From ZC4RG20 sp036381515 (GTDB taxonomy: Bacteria; Pseudomonadota; Gammaproteobacteria; Steroidobacterales; Rariloculaceae), in contig DASVCR010000072.1 in the NCBI GenBank assembly GCA_036381515.1, positions 1 to 64,000 of the forward strand: DNA of 64,000 bases. Reading direction: 5' to 3'. Below the pieces are notes generated by a model. The model did not search any database, had not been told where the DNA came from, and was given only the letters and a program-made list of their open reading frames with translations. The stretch's first letter is position 1. Each line of letters opens with the position of its first letter. Positions 25,839-34,457 of the stretch are shown here, in pieces. A program made the translations under genes and the position numbers.

Positions 25839-26396
25839 ATGTTCCCGTATCGCCTCGACGCGGAGATCACGCTCGACCTGCTTGCGCCTCGACACGCGCA
25901 AGAGCTCTACGACGTGGTCGACCGCAACCGAGAGCAGCTTCGGCCGTGGATGCCGTGGGTGGACACGACGAGGTCGGTCGACGATATCAAGGCCTTCATC
26001 GCGACGACCCTGAGCCAGGTCGCAACCGACAACGGCTTTCACACGGCGATTCGAGCGCACGGGCGAATCGTCGGAATCATCGGCGTGCACCGCATCGACT
26101 GGGCGAACAAGTCGACCTCGCTCGGGTACTGGCTCGCACAGGACGCGCAGGGCAAGGGGATCATGACGAGAGCGTGCACGGCCTACATCGATTACCTGTT
26201 CGGGGAGTTGCAGCTCCATCGGATCGAAATCCATTGTGCGACGGAAAATTTGCGCAGCCGGGCGATTCCGGAGCGTCTCGGCTTCGCGTCGGAGGGCATT
26301 GCCCGTGACGCCGAGTGGGTCAACGACCGGTTCGTGAGCCACGTGGTCTACAGCTTGCTGTCCTCGGAGTGGCGAAGAGGCTCCGCGTCGTCGTAG
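25839..26396 (+). CDS. GNAT acetyltransferase, RimJ/RimL type
   Basis: 185 residues from the ATG at 25839. It has the RimL-like start (MFPYRLDAEITLDLLAPRHA), the acetyl-CoA loop in YWLAQDAQGKGIMTRAC (Q/R-x-x-G-x-G/A) and the 'HRIEIHCATENLRSRAIPERLGF' tail typical of N-terminal protein or small-molecule acetyltransferases. Substrate not predictable. Confidence 0.85.
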   Translation: MFPYRLDAEITLDLLAPRHAQELYDVVDRNREQLRPWMPWVDTTRSVDDIKAFIATTLSQVATDNGFHTAIRAHGRIVGIIGVHRIDWANKSTSLGYWLAQDAQGKGIMTRACTAYIDYLFGELQLHRIEIHCATENLRSRAIPERLGFASEGIARDAEWVNDRFVSHVVYSLLSSEWRRGSASS

Positions 26397-26465
26397 CCCG
26401 CCGAGCGAGCGACCGTGCCGCAGGCGAGGGCGGGCGGGCAGTTCTAATGAAAGCGGTATAGTCGG

Positions 26466-27035
26466 ATGCAGCACCTCGACAGTTCCCGCGTGACGATCCA
26501 TATGGCCGCGAGCCTCGACGGCTTCATCGCGCGAAAGGACGGAGCCGTCGACTGGATGGAGACGAGCGACACGTTCGAGGACGGGGCCCGCATGGATCCC
26601 GAATACGTCGCGAAGTTTCTCGAGACGATCGACTGCTACGTGATGGGCGCGCGGACGTACGAAACGGCGCTCGATTTCGAAGCGAAGGGCTTCGGCTGGG
26701 CGTACGGCGAGAAGCCGACGTTCGTGCTGACGCACCGCGACCTGCCGAAAGCGAGGGAGACCGTCGAGCTCTGCTCGGGAGACCTCGGCCGGCTCGTGAA
26801 CGAGCGGCTGAAGCCGACCTTCCGCAGCATCTGGTTCGTCGGTGGCGGTGCGGTCTGCGGAGAATGTCTACGGCGAGGATTGGCGGACGAGGTCCGGTAC
26901 TCGATCCTGCCGGTCGTAATCGGAGAAGGGATTCCGTTCTTCGCCGGGCTCGGGCGAGACGTCCCGCTTCACCTCACCGAGGTCAAGGCTTACGAGAACG
27001 GTATCGTCGCGCTCTGCTACGAAGTGCGGAAGTAG
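26466..27035 (+). CDS. Dihydrofolate-reductase-like / RibD C-terminal domain protein
   Basis: 189 residues. MAASLDGFIARKDGAVDW is the standard N-terminus of this family (YyaP/YwjB type); VMGARTYE and WFVGGGAVCGECLRRGLADE are the NADPH-binding and hinge motifs. It should be an NADPH-dependent reductase acting on a pteridine- or flavin-like compound, but no member of this subgroup has a settled substrate. Confidence 0.85.
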   Translation: MQHLDSSRVTIHMAASLDGFIARKDGAVDWMETSDTFEDGARMDPEYVAKFLETIDCYVMGARTYETALDFEAKGFGWAYGEKPTFVLTHRDLPKARETVELCSGDLGRLVNERLKPTFRSIWFVGGGAVCGECLRRGLADEVRYSILPVVIGEGIPFFAGLGRDVPLHLTEVKAYENGIVALCYEVRK

Positions 27036-27091
27036 GTCACACGACACTCCGTGAGCCCGTTTGCCTGCGGCTTTCGGAACGGAGGGACGAC

Positions 27092-27595
27092 ATGGCGGAG
27101 ACGCTCGAGTTTCGCTCGAAGGTCGACCGCTGGCTTCTAGTCGTGATGGTTGCGGCGGCCGCGACGACGGTCCTCACGGTCGTCTTCGCGTTGGCGATCG
27201 GGATCTGGCAGTCCGGCCCGGCGGCGTTGTTCTTCATCCCGTTGTTCATCCCGATGGTCGCCGTTGGCGTCGGGCTGCCGTGGTGGCTGCTGCGGTCGAC
27301 GCGCTACACGCTGACGCCGGAGGAGCTCAGGATCGTCTGCGGTCCCTTCCATTGGACGGTCCGTCTGAAGGACATCCGACGCGTATCACGGACCTCGAAC
27401 CCGCTGTCGAGCCCGGCGCTGTCGTTGAGGAGGCTTCGAATCGAGTACGGCAACCGGCGGTTCGTAATGATCTCACCCGACGACGAGGAGAGGTTCCTGC
27501 GCGAGCTCGAGATCAGGCGGCCGGGGGTCGTCGACTCGTCGATTCGGACGGGCCGCCGCGCGACGCCGCTCGATGCGTCGATCGGCCGTTCCTGA
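27092..27595 (+). CDS. Bacterial PH-domain membrane protein
   Basis: 167 residues from the ATG at 27092 (GGAGGGA upstream). Two transmembrane helices (about 13-35 and 43-66) are followed by a PH-like beta domain (STRYTLTPEELRIVCGPFHW, IRRVSRTSNP), the layout of small YdbS/DUF1200-type proteins. Its last 83 bases overlap the end of the converging gene on the other strand. Confidence 0.75.
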   Translation: MAETLEFRSKVDRWLLVVMVAAAATTVLTVVFALAIGIWQSGPAALFFIPLFIPMVAVGVGLPWWLLRSTRYTLTPEELRIVCGPFHWTVRLKDIRRVSRTSNPLSSPALSLRRLRIEYGNRRFVMISPDDEERFLRELEIRRPGVVDSSIRTGRRATPLDASIGRS

Positions 27596-27971
27596 GCGAC
27601 GACACGCTGAGCACGATCACGGCGAGTGAGCCGACGGCGATCAGCAGAAACAGATACGCCGGCCAGTAGATGCCGCTCCGCCCGGGGAAGTTGCCGGACA
27701 GGAACTCGAAGCCGTTGTCGAGATAGCGGTAAACGCCCCACACCGTGAAGGCGAACACGGCGAGCGTGAAGGCGAACGCGAGCCACACGCCGACGGGCGT
27801 GCCGCGCATCGCGAGGATCGACGCGGCGACGTAGCAGAGGCCCACCACGACTGCGAAGGCGAGCAGGGCGCCGCTCGGATAGATCTGCAGGAGCAGCACG
27901 AGCGTGCCGACGGCGGTCGCGAGCTGCAGCACGTCGAGCGAGCGCGGCCGTGTAAAGCCCGTCATCGGCAC
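27513..27971 (-). CDS. Small four-helix membrane protein
   Basis: 152 residues with four hydrophobic segments (LATAVGTLVLLLQIY, LLAFAVVVGLCYVAAS, VWLAFAFTLAVFAFTVW, YLFLLIAVGSLAVIVL). The polar tail (RGGPSESTSRRPPAA) lies in the 83-base tail-to-tail overlap with the PH-domain gene, so the true stop of one of the two may be less well conserved. Family not recognised. Confidence 0.65.
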   Translation of the reverse strand: MPMTGFTRPRSLDVLQLATAVGTLVLLLQIYPSGALLAFAVVVGLCYVAASILAMRGTPVGVWLAFAFTLAVFAFTVWGVYRYLDNGFEFLSGNFPGRSGIYWPAYLFLLIAVGSLAVIVLSVSSLRNGRSTHRAASRGGPSESTSRRPPAA

Positions 27972-28026
27972 GTCGGGCGGATGCGCGGGCGGCGGCAGGT
28001 CATGCGAGGCACGCGACGCCCGGGGA

Positions 28027-28620
28027 TTACTTCTTGCCCCAAAGCTCCTCGAGCCGCGCCGGCCGGCCGCACGTGAACTTGTAGAAGTTGTAGCGCAGCG
28101 CGTTACGCCGGTAGTAATCCTGATGATAGTCCTCGGCCGGGTAGAACTCGCCTGCCGCGACGATTTCCGTCACGATCTTTCCGGGCAGCTTGCCGCTTTC
28201 CTCGAGCTCCCGCTTCGAGCGCTCCGCGAGCTCGCGCTGCTCGGCGTCGTGATAGAAGATCGCGCTGCGGTACTGGCTGCCTCGGTCGCAGAATTGGCCG
28301 CCGGCATCGAGCGGATCGATGTTGTGCCAGAATGCGTCGAGCAGCATCTCGTAGCTCACGACGTCGGGGTCGTACTCGACCCGGACCGCCTCGGCATGCC
28401 CCGTCCGGCCCGCGCTCACCTGCTCGTACGTCGGGTTCGGCACGTGACCGCCCGTGTAGCCGGACGTGGTCGAGACGACGCCTTCCACCTTGTCGAACGC
28501 CTCCTCGACGCACCAGAAGCACCCCCCGGCGAAGGTCGCGACCGCCGTGTCTGCGCTCTGTTCCTGCGCAGCAACGGCCGAAGCGGCGGCGACGAGCAAC
28601 ACGCAGAGTAGACGCTTCAT
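28027..28620 (-). CDS. msrA: Exported peptide methionine sulfoxide reductase A
   Basis: 197 residues. A Sec signal (MKRLLCVLLVAAASAVAAQE) precedes the MsrA domain, so the enzyme works in the periplasm. The catalytic motif is AGGCFWC, with nucleophile C34 and W36; FDKVEGVVSTTSGYTGG and GQFCDRGSQYRSAIF are the standard MsrA blocks. A late Cys (YKFTCGRP) may be the resolving residue. It reduces methionine-S-sulfoxide in oxidised proteins; no MsrB is nearby. Confidence 0.93.
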   Translation of the reverse strand: MKRLLCVLLVAAASAVAAQEQSADTAVATFAGGCFWCVEEAFDKVEGVVSTTSGYTGGHVPNPTYEQVSAGRTGHAEAVRVEYDPDVVSYEMLLDAFWHNIDPLDAGGQFCDRGSQYRSAIFYHDAEQRELAERSKRELEESGKLPGKIVTEIVAAGEFYPAEDYHQDYYRRNALRYNFYKFTCGRPARLEELWGKK

Positions 28621-28741
28621 GTTTGTCTCTCCTCGTCGGCGATGACGCGCGCCTTCGCGAACGGCTCGGTGCTCTGCCGGCGTACGAGGGCGCGTCGGCA
28701 GAGCTAACCGTGTCAGCAGCCGCCCGAGGTGTCAAGCGCGC

Positions 28742-29215
28742 TCACGAAGCCGCCGCCCGACGAGGCAAGGCTTCGACCGCAGCGCTCGGCATCTCGACGA
28801 GCTCGATCTCGTGGCCGTCCGGCGCCTGCACGTACAGCGAGCGGCCGTTCGACCAGCGATAGACGTGGTCGGGTGCGCCGCTGTCGCGCGCGACCTTGAC
28901 GCCGAGCTCCCATACGAGCCCCCGCACGTGATCGAGATCGCTCACGACGAATCCCCAGCGCCGTGTGCAGCGGGCCCTGCGCCTCAGCGTCGCCTGCGCA
29001 TCGTGGATCACGAGCCTCGCGTCGCCCGTCACGGGAATGACGACGAGGCTCTCTCCCCACGAGCGCGGCCCGGGCAGCAGGCCGAATACACGCGAATAGA
29101 AACGGACCGCACGGCACAGGTCGTTCGCGACGATGTCGATGTCGCCGGACAAGCGCCTCGGATCCGCCGAACGTTCGACGCCGCTCCATGCGATGACGTT
29201 CTCGACCACTATCAT
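28742..29215 (-). CDS. VOC (glyoxalase/dioxygenase-fold) protein
   Basis: 157 residues from the ATG at 29215, which has AAGGAGG at good distance; the longer open frame to 29251 lacks one. The fold shows in DIVANDLCRAVRFYSRVFGL, FVVSDLDHVRGLVWELG and LYVQAPDGHEIELVEMP, with the metal-ligand Glu of VOC proteins at DGHEIELVE. Substrate unknown. Next to msrA it may serve detoxification, but they are 121 bases apart. Confidence 0.78.
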   Translation of the reverse strand: MIVVENVIAWSGVERSADPRRLSGDIDIVANDLCRAVRFYSRVFGLLPGPRSWGESLVVIPVTGDARLVIHDAQATLRRRARCTRRWGFVVSDLDHVRGLVWELGVKVARDSGAPDHVYRWSNGRSLYVQAPDGHEIELVEMPSAAVEALPRRAAAS

Positions 29216-29316
29216 TCCGATGCCTCCTTGTCGATTCCGGCCGTGCGGCACGCCGATCGAGCCGCGCCTCGCCGGCCGCCGAGACGTCGTTCAGCCGGGG
29301 ATCCGAGGCGCGGCCG

Positions 29317-30537
29317 TCATGGCCGCCGAAGCCGGTACACCTTAGACGTCCGTTCCTCGTCGTCTGTGACCGTGCTGATCACGAGCAGCACGTCGCTCTC
29401 GCCGAGGCGCACCGCCTGCTCGACACGCGGATCCTCGAGCTCGAAAGGCGAGTCCACCCGCCACGCGATGTCGCCCCCGTTGCTCTCGAAGAGCGACAGC
29501 ACGTCGTTGACGCCGTTCACCGTGCCGCCGAAGAGCACGCGTCGGCCGTCGCCGCCGAGCGGCGCGATCGCCCGGATGTACGCATACGGAACGTCGCTGC
29601 TTTCGCCGTTGCTGCGAAAGATCCAGCGCGCGGCGACGTTCGTCCGGTCCGTCCACGCGCCGTCCTTGGACGTGAGCTCGACGAGCCCGCCTTCGACGCC
29701 GACGAGCACGCGATCGGCGCGGGCCGGAGGCGCGACGATCGAGTTGATGCGCCGGTTGCCGAGCTCGTCCGCGTTCGGGTAGCCGTAGAGGTAGCGGAAG
29801 CCCGGCAGCCGGAAGCGGTCCGTCGCGAGGATGTCGCGCGCGCCGACCCACGCGGCATCGAGCGGCAGCTCGCAGCCCTGCAGCAGCACGAGCGCGCCGC
29901 GCGGCCGATGCGCGACGCACGGGTAGCCGAAGCTCGGCTCGTCGGCGCCGTCGGTCAGGATCCACGTGGCGCCGCCGTCGACGGTCACCGCGATCGAGTC
30001 GGCGTCGAGGCCGCCGTAGACGACGTCGGCGTCGAGAGGATCGGCCTCGAGCGACGCGAAGCGGAACGACTGCCCGGGCGCCGCGCTGCCGGGCGCGCCC
30101 TTCGGCCATGCGCTCGCCGCAATCCAGTCGAGCCCGCCGGTCGTCGAGTACCACGCCGTCGGTCCGGCGGCATCCTCCGCGTCGTAGCCCGCGGCGACGA
30201 GCCGTGCGCCGTCCGCGGTCGCCGTCAGCGCGTGGATCGCCTTCCCGGCGAGCCCGCTCCGCTGCCAATCCGCGACGTCCGTCAGCGGCCGCCGCCAGAC
30301 GCCGTCGGCCGTGCCGAGGAGGAGGATGTCGCCGGCGACGACGAGCGTCTCGTGATTCGCGACGAGGTCGGGCGTCGGCGCGTCCGGACCGCCGAGGTCG
30401 CTCCACGACCAGTCGTTGCCGGGCGAGCGTCCGATGCTTCCGCCGCCGTCGCACGCGCCGGCGACCGCCGCCGCGGCGGCGATCGCCGCGACGCTCGCGG
30501 CGCCGCGTCTTCCGAGGAGAGGATGTTCTCGATCCAT
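29317..30537 (-). CDS. Lipoprotein with beta-propeller (Asp-box-like) fold
   Basis: 406 residues. The start at 30537 gives a lipoprotein signal ending AAVAGACDGG (Cys 29). The mature chain has repeated propeller-type strands with Asp-box-like motifs (YSTTGGLDWIA, AVTVDGGATWILTD, GTADGVWRRP). It should sit in a membrane facing the periplasm or outside. Its start lies one base after the stop of a small exported peptide gene, so the two are coupled. Ligand unknown. Confidence 0.75.
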   Translation of the reverse strand: MDREHPLLGRRGAASVAAIAAAAAVAGACDGGGSIGRSPGNDWSWSDLGGPDAPTPDLVANHETLVVAGDILLLGTADGVWRRPLTDVADWQRSGLAGKAIHALTATADGARLVAAGYDAEDAAGPTAWYSTTGGLDWIAASAWPKGAPGSAAPGQSFRFASLEADPLDADVVYGGLDADSIAVTVDGGATWILTDGADEPSFGYPCVAHRPRGALVLLQGCELPLDAAWVGARDILATDRFRLPGFRYLYGYPNADELGNRRINSIVAPPARADRVLVGVEGGLVELTSKDGAWTDRTNVAARWIFRSNGESSDVPYAYIRAIAPLGGDGRRVLFGGTVNGVNDVLSLFESNGGDIAWRVDSPFELEDPRVEQAVRLGESDVLLVISTVTDDEERTSKVYRLRRP

Positions 30538-30538
30538 G

Positions 30539-30757
30539 TCAGAACTCGAAGCGCGTTCGGGGTTCCGGCGCGTCGAGGCGCAGCTCGACCTCCGCGTACC
30601 GCACGTCGTTCGCGATGAACGGCGCACAGACGCCGTTCGCGGCGACGTCGGATCCGCTCGCCCGCCGCTGCGCGGTCTGCTCGACGGGCGCGGCAAGACC
30701 GAGGATCAGTGACATTGCGGTGCCCGACGCGATCACCCAGACGCTTGCGTACTTCAT
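30539..30757 (-). CDS. Small exported protein coupled to the propeller lipoprotein
   Basis: 72 residues. A Sec-like signal (YASVWVIASGTAMSLILGLA) is followed by about 45 polar residues ending APEPRTRFEF. One Cys. No recognised family. Upstream partner of the propeller lipoprotein, with one base between them. Confidence 0.55.
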   Translation of the reverse strand: MKYASVWVIASGTAMSLILGLAAPVEQTAQRRASGSDVAANGVCAPFIANDVRYAEVELRLDAPEPRTRFEF

Positions 30758-31066
30758 AGTGGACTTCCTGTTCCGTCGTTGCCGGAGTTGCGCGAGAACC
30801 TACCGCCGAGCACGCGGGGAATCTGTTTCGATTGTTCGTCCGATTTGTCATATGCCGGCGGCAACGGCAGCATGTGCCCCGCGGATGGGCGCGCGGGACG
30901 GCCGCCGGGTCGCCGGGGACGGGCGTGCGGCCCGGGTCGCGCTGCGCCCTGCCCGGGCGGCGTCGCGCCGGCCGACGCCGACGTGCGACAATTTCGCTAC
31001 AGATTCGGGTGGGGGATTCGGGAATCCTCAGCTCCGATCTGCAGCCCCGAGAGGCGCACTCCGAGG
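30758..31066. promoter_or_regulatory. Divergent promoter region between the small exported protein and the MipA-like gene
   Basis: 309 bases without a credible gene. Both flanking genes read outward. A CG-rich stretch (30890-30990) separates two AT-richer flanks that probably hold the promoters (for example near 30810-30850 and 30990-31020). No operator recognised. Confidence 0.35.
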
Positions 31067-31885
31067 ATGAGCAACCGAAATCGATTCCTGGCCGCGGCGG
31101 CCGTGGCGCTCGCAGCCGCGCCGTTCACCGCCCGCGGCGACGAAGCCGCGGAGGCGGACCGGGAATCGCGCTGGGAGATCGGTGTCGCGTTCGGCTACGG
31201 CGAGCGCACCAATCCGCTCATTCAGTCGGACGACATCGATATCCTGGTCGACATCGACGTCGCGTGGTTCGGCAAACGGTGGTTCTTCGACAACGGCGAC
31301 GTCGGCTACACGCTGCGCGACGCCGAACGGTTCACGCTGAACCTCATCGGCCGCATCAACAGCGACCGCGTGTTCTTCAGCAAGACCGACACGAAGAACG
31401 TGTCGATCTTCTCGTTCGGCGCCGCGACGGTCGCGCCGATCGAGGTGCCGGATCGCGACTATGCCTTCGAGGCCGGTGCCGAGCTTCTGACCGACGGCGA
31501 CTGGGGATACCTGCAGCTCGCCGCCCACCATGACGTGAGCGACCGTCACCACGGCTACGAGCTCTATGCGAACTACGGCCGACCGGTTCGGCGCGGCCGC
31601 TGGCACTTCGAGCCTTCGTTCGGCTTCGCATGGAAGAGCGCGGACCTGAACGACTACTACTGGGGCGTGCGCCCCGAGGAGGCGGGCGTCTTCCTCCCCG
31701 AATATCACGCGGGCGCGGGCTTCAACACGCACGCCCGCTTCGTCGCGAGCTACATGCTCGACCGTCACTGGACGCTGCTGCTCGCCGCCGATCACGAGCG
31801 CCTGAGCAGCGAGGCGGCGGCGAGCCCGCTCGTCGCCGACCGCACCGTGCGCAGCGGCTTCGCCGGCATCAGCTATCGGTTCTGA
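31067..31885 (+). CDS. MipA/OmpV-family outer-membrane beta-barrel protein
   Basis: 272 residues, ATG at 31067 after CCGAGG. Signal peptide ends near FTARGDEA. The chain alternates hydrophobic and polar residues as in a beta-barrel and ends in YRF (terminal Phe). EIGVAFGYGERTNPLI, ELYANYGRPVRRGRWH and YYWGVRPEEA match the MipA/OmpV family, a barrel linked to murein synthesis scaffolds in E. coli and to outer-membrane antigens in Vibrio. Its stop overlaps the converging kinase gene by 13 bases. Confidence 0.88.
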   Translation: MSNRNRFLAAAAVALAAAPFTARGDEAAEADRESRWEIGVAFGYGERTNPLIQSDDIDILVDIDVAWFGKRWFFDNGDVGYTLRDAERFTLNLIGRINSDRVFFSKTDTKNVSIFSFGAATVAPIEVPDRDYAFEAGAELLTDGDWGYLQLAAHHDVSDRHHGYELYANYGRPVRRGRWHFEPSFGFAWKSADLNDYYWGVRPEEAGVFLPEYHAGAGFNTHARFVASYMLDRHWTLLLAADHERLSSEAAASPLVADRTVRSGFAGISYRF

Positions 31886-33213
31886 TCGATCGGGTCCGAT
31901 CTCGGGCTCTGATCGCGAGCGGCGCCGTCGTCGCGGCGCGGCCACGCGACGACGATCCGCGCGCCGCCGAGCGCCGAGCGCTCTACGCGCGCCGAGCCGC
32001 CGTGCAGCGCGGCGATCCGCGCGACGATCGCGAGCCCGAGCCCGTAGCCGCCCGTATCGCGATTGCGGCTGTCGTCGAGCCGCGCGAATGCCTTGAAGAC
32101 CGTTTCCCGTTGCGCCTCGGGAATGCCGGGGCCGTCGTCCTCGACCGCGAGGGCATAGCCTTTCTCGTCGCTCTCGAACGCGATGCGCACCTGCGTCGCC
32201 GCGTAGCGGCACGCGTTCACGACGAGGTTCGACAGCGCGAGGTCCATCATCCTCGGGTCCATCGGCACGAGGCCCGGCGGCTTGTCGTAGTCGATGCGCT
32301 GGCCGTCGCGCAAAAGGCTTCTGCCGGCGGCTTGCTCGATCAGCTCGGCGACCGGCGTCGCCTGCCACTTCACCTCGGTGTCCGGGTGATCGAGGCGCGC
32401 GAACTCGAGCATCGTGCCGATCAGCCGGTCGATCTCCTGCACGTCCTGGCTGATCGACTCGAGCTCGTCCGCGATCGGGGCCTTCGACGCGATCACGGCC
32501 ATCGCGAACTTGATCCGCGCGAGCGGCGTGCGGATCTCGTGCGACAGCGCGCTCGTCAGGTCCTTCTGCCCCTGAATCAGCCCGCGGATCCGCGCCGACA
32601 TCTCGTCGAAGCTGCCGGCGAGCTCGCCGAGCGTCGTCGCCTTGTCACGCGTCGTCATCGGCTGGCGGTAGTCGGCCGCGAACGCCCGCGCGGCGCGCGT
32701 CAGGAGGTCCACGTCGCGGAGCAGCGGCCACAGCCACACGGCGACGAGCACGAAGATCGTCAGATAGAAGAGGTGCGGCACCGCGTTCAGCAGACGGCTG
32801 CGCGGCGTGTCGTCGGCGTCGACGGGACCGATGCGGATCGCAGCGCCGAGCGGCTCCGACATCCTCAAGAAGGCCGAGCGTCCGTACTCGTCGAAGATCT
32901 CGGTCGTGCGCGCGTCCGCGGCGTCGCCGACGCGGACCACCGCGTCGATCGGCAAGAGCCGCACCGGAAAGCCGAGCTCGCGCTCGAGGGCCGCCGCGGC
33001 CGTCTCGCGCTCGTCCGCAGGCACGTCGGCGAGCCGCCGCTCGATCAGCGTCAGGTTGCCGTCGACCCACGCGTTCGTTGGCGGGGCGAACGCTTCCTGC
33101 AGGCGGCCGAAGCCGTAGTCGAACAACGCTGCGGTCACGATCAGCCCGCCGACGATGACGACGTACGTGCGGAGCAGCAGCCGACCGTGCCGGCGCGGCG
33201 CGAACGGGCCCAT
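31873..33213 (-). CDS. RstB-like sensor histidine kinase
   Basis: 446 residues. Two transmembrane helices (about 15-32 and 148-166) enclose a periplasmic sensor of about 115 residues. A HAMP-like linker is followed by the phospho-acceptor H225 in TSALSHEIRTPLARIKF, and by N, G1 and G2 boxes (LVVNACRYAA, VEDDGPGIP, YGLGLAIVARI). The ALSHEIRTPLxR form is typical of RstB. Encoded six bases after its response regulator. The DUF3019 and MipA neighbours suggest it senses envelope change. Confidence 0.92.
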   Translation of the reverse strand: MGPFAPRRHGRLLLRTYVVIVGGLIVTAALFDYGFGRLQEAFAPPTNAWVDGNLTLIERRLADVPADERETAAAALERELGFPVRLLPIDAVVRVGDAADARTTEIFDEYGRSAFLRMSEPLGAAIRIGPVDADDTPRSRLLNAVPHLFYLTIFVLVAVWLWPLLRDVDLLTRAARAFAADYRQPMTTRDKATTLGELAGSFDEMSARIRGLIQGQKDLTSALSHEIRTPLARIKFAMAVIASKAPIADELESISQDVQEIDRLIGTMLEFARLDHPDTEVKWQATPVAELIEQAAGRSLLRDGQRIDYDKPPGLVPMDPRMMDLALSNLVVNACRYAATQVRIAFESDEKGYALAVEDDGPGIPEAQRETVFKAFARLDDSRNRDTGGYGLGLAIVARIAALHGGSARVERSALGGARIVVAWPRRDDGAARDQSPRSDPIDQNR

Positions 33214-33219
33214 CGCCGG

Positions 33220-33936
33220 TTACCAGGCGTCCGGCACCAGCAGGTATCCCTTGCCCCAGATCGTGCGAATGCGCTTCGGCGCGAGCGCGTCGTCGCCGAG
33301 CTTCTTGCGCAGCTTCGAGATCCGTCCGTCGATCGAGCGGTCGAGGCCGTCGTACTCGATGCCGCGGACGCGCTTGAAGAGCTCCTCGCGGCTCAGGATC
33401 GTGCCGGCCGAGCGGGCGAGCACGCGGAGCAGCTCGAACTCCTGCGTCGTCAGCGAGATCTCCTCGCCGTCGAGCCACACGCGATGCGAGGCCTCGTTCA
33501 CGCGCAGGCCGCCGAGCACGATCTCGGCGGATGCGGCCGCGTCGGCTCCGGGCTGCTGCGCGCCGTCGGCCCGACGGAGCAGCGCGCGGATGCGTGCGAG
33601 CAGCACCATCGGCTCGGCCGGCTTCGCGACGTAGTCGTCCGCGCCCGCCTCGAGGCCGATGACCTGATCGATGTCCGCGTCCTTTGCGGTCAGCATCAGG
33701 ATCGGGCCCTTGAACGTCTGGCGCAGCTCGCGGCAGATCGTGAGTCCGTCCTTGCCGGGAAGCATCAAGTCGAGGAGCACCAGGCGCGGACGCACCGCGT
33801 GAAAGCGCGCGACGGCCGCCGCGCCGTTCGATTCGACCTCGACGGTCAAACCGTTCTGCTTGAGGTATCGGCTCGTCAGCTCCGCGAGCCGCGCATCGTC
33901 CTCGACGAGGAGTACGTCGGTCGTATTCGCGCTCAT
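33220..33936 (-). CDS. RstA-like OmpR-family response regulator
   Basis: 238 residues from the ATG at 33936, overlapping the DUF3019 stop by four bases. Receiver domain with acidic pocket (VEDD), phospho-acceptor D56 in VLLDLMLP and K105 in DDYVAKP. The C-terminal winged helix (LTTQEFELLRVLARSAGTIL ... GRISKLRKKLGDD ... IRTIWGKGYLL) is of OmpR/PhoB type. Partner of the kinase at 31873; likely regulates this block, including the barrel gene across the way. Confidence 0.93.
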   Translation of the reverse strand: MSANTTDVLLVEDDARLAELTSRYLKQNGLTVEVESNGAAAVARFHAVRPRLVLLDLMLPGKDGLTICRELRQTFKGPILMLTAKDADIDQVIGLEAGADDYVAKPAEPMVLLARIRALLRRADGAQQPGADAAASAEIVLGGLRVNEASHRVWLDGEEISLTTQEFELLRVLARSAGTILSREELFKRVRGIEYDGLDRSIDGRISKLRKKLGDDALAPKRIRTIWGKGYLLVPDAW

Positions 33937-34397
33937 AGGATGTCCCATACGTGACGGCGCCTGCGGTGGCGGCGGCGGTCGTCGGAGTCGGTCGTCACGA
34001 GCTCGAGCGTGGCTTCGGCGACCTGCACGTTCGCCCCGTTGGTCAGCCTGTAGCTGAACGTCTCGCGTATCACGCGCTCCTCGACGATCGTTCCCCCGAC
34101 CGCGTTCTCCCAGCAGCGTATCGGCTCTTCCGCGAGGTCGCTGTAGAGGCAGTAGTCGCCTTCGTGCTCGCTTCGCCACGACACCGTGATCGATAGCGGA
34201 CAGCCTTCCTCGCGCCGATCCGTGACGCAAAGAACGGGTTTGACGGTGAGTGTTGCATCGCCCTGCGCATGCGCAACCCCCGCGCACGCGGCGATCCCCG
34301 CGGCGACCCATCCGGCCGCAAAGCCGGCAACACCCCGGGCATCGTCGCAGAAGCGCCGCGAGCGAACTGCGAAACTGTGTCTCGGCTTCGTAAGCAA
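33933..34397 (-). CDS. DUF3019 exported protein
   Basis: 154 residues with a signal segment (FAAGWVAAGIAACAGVAHAQ). The mature part has KPVLCVTDRREEGCPLSITV and YCLYSDLAEEPIRCWENA, the paired-Cys pattern of DUF3019. Members found in Shewanella and related bacteria lie beside an RstAB-like pair and a MipA protein exactly as here. It is the first gene of the minus-strand operon DUF3019-regulator-kinase and may be a periplasmic input to the kinase; that is inference. Confidence 0.8.
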   Translation of the reverse strand: MLTKPRHSFAVRSRRFCDDARGVAGFAAGWVAAGIAACAGVAHAQGDATLTVKPVLCVTDRREEGCPLSITVSWRSEHEGDYCLYSDLAEEPIRCWENAVGGTIVEERVIRETFSYRLTNGANVQVAEATLELVTTDSDDRRRHRRRRHVWDIL

Positions 34398-34457
34398 AGT
34401 GTAACGGCCGGCACACGACTCGAATCGCGGGTCGGCTCGCGGACGCGAGCCGTGCCC

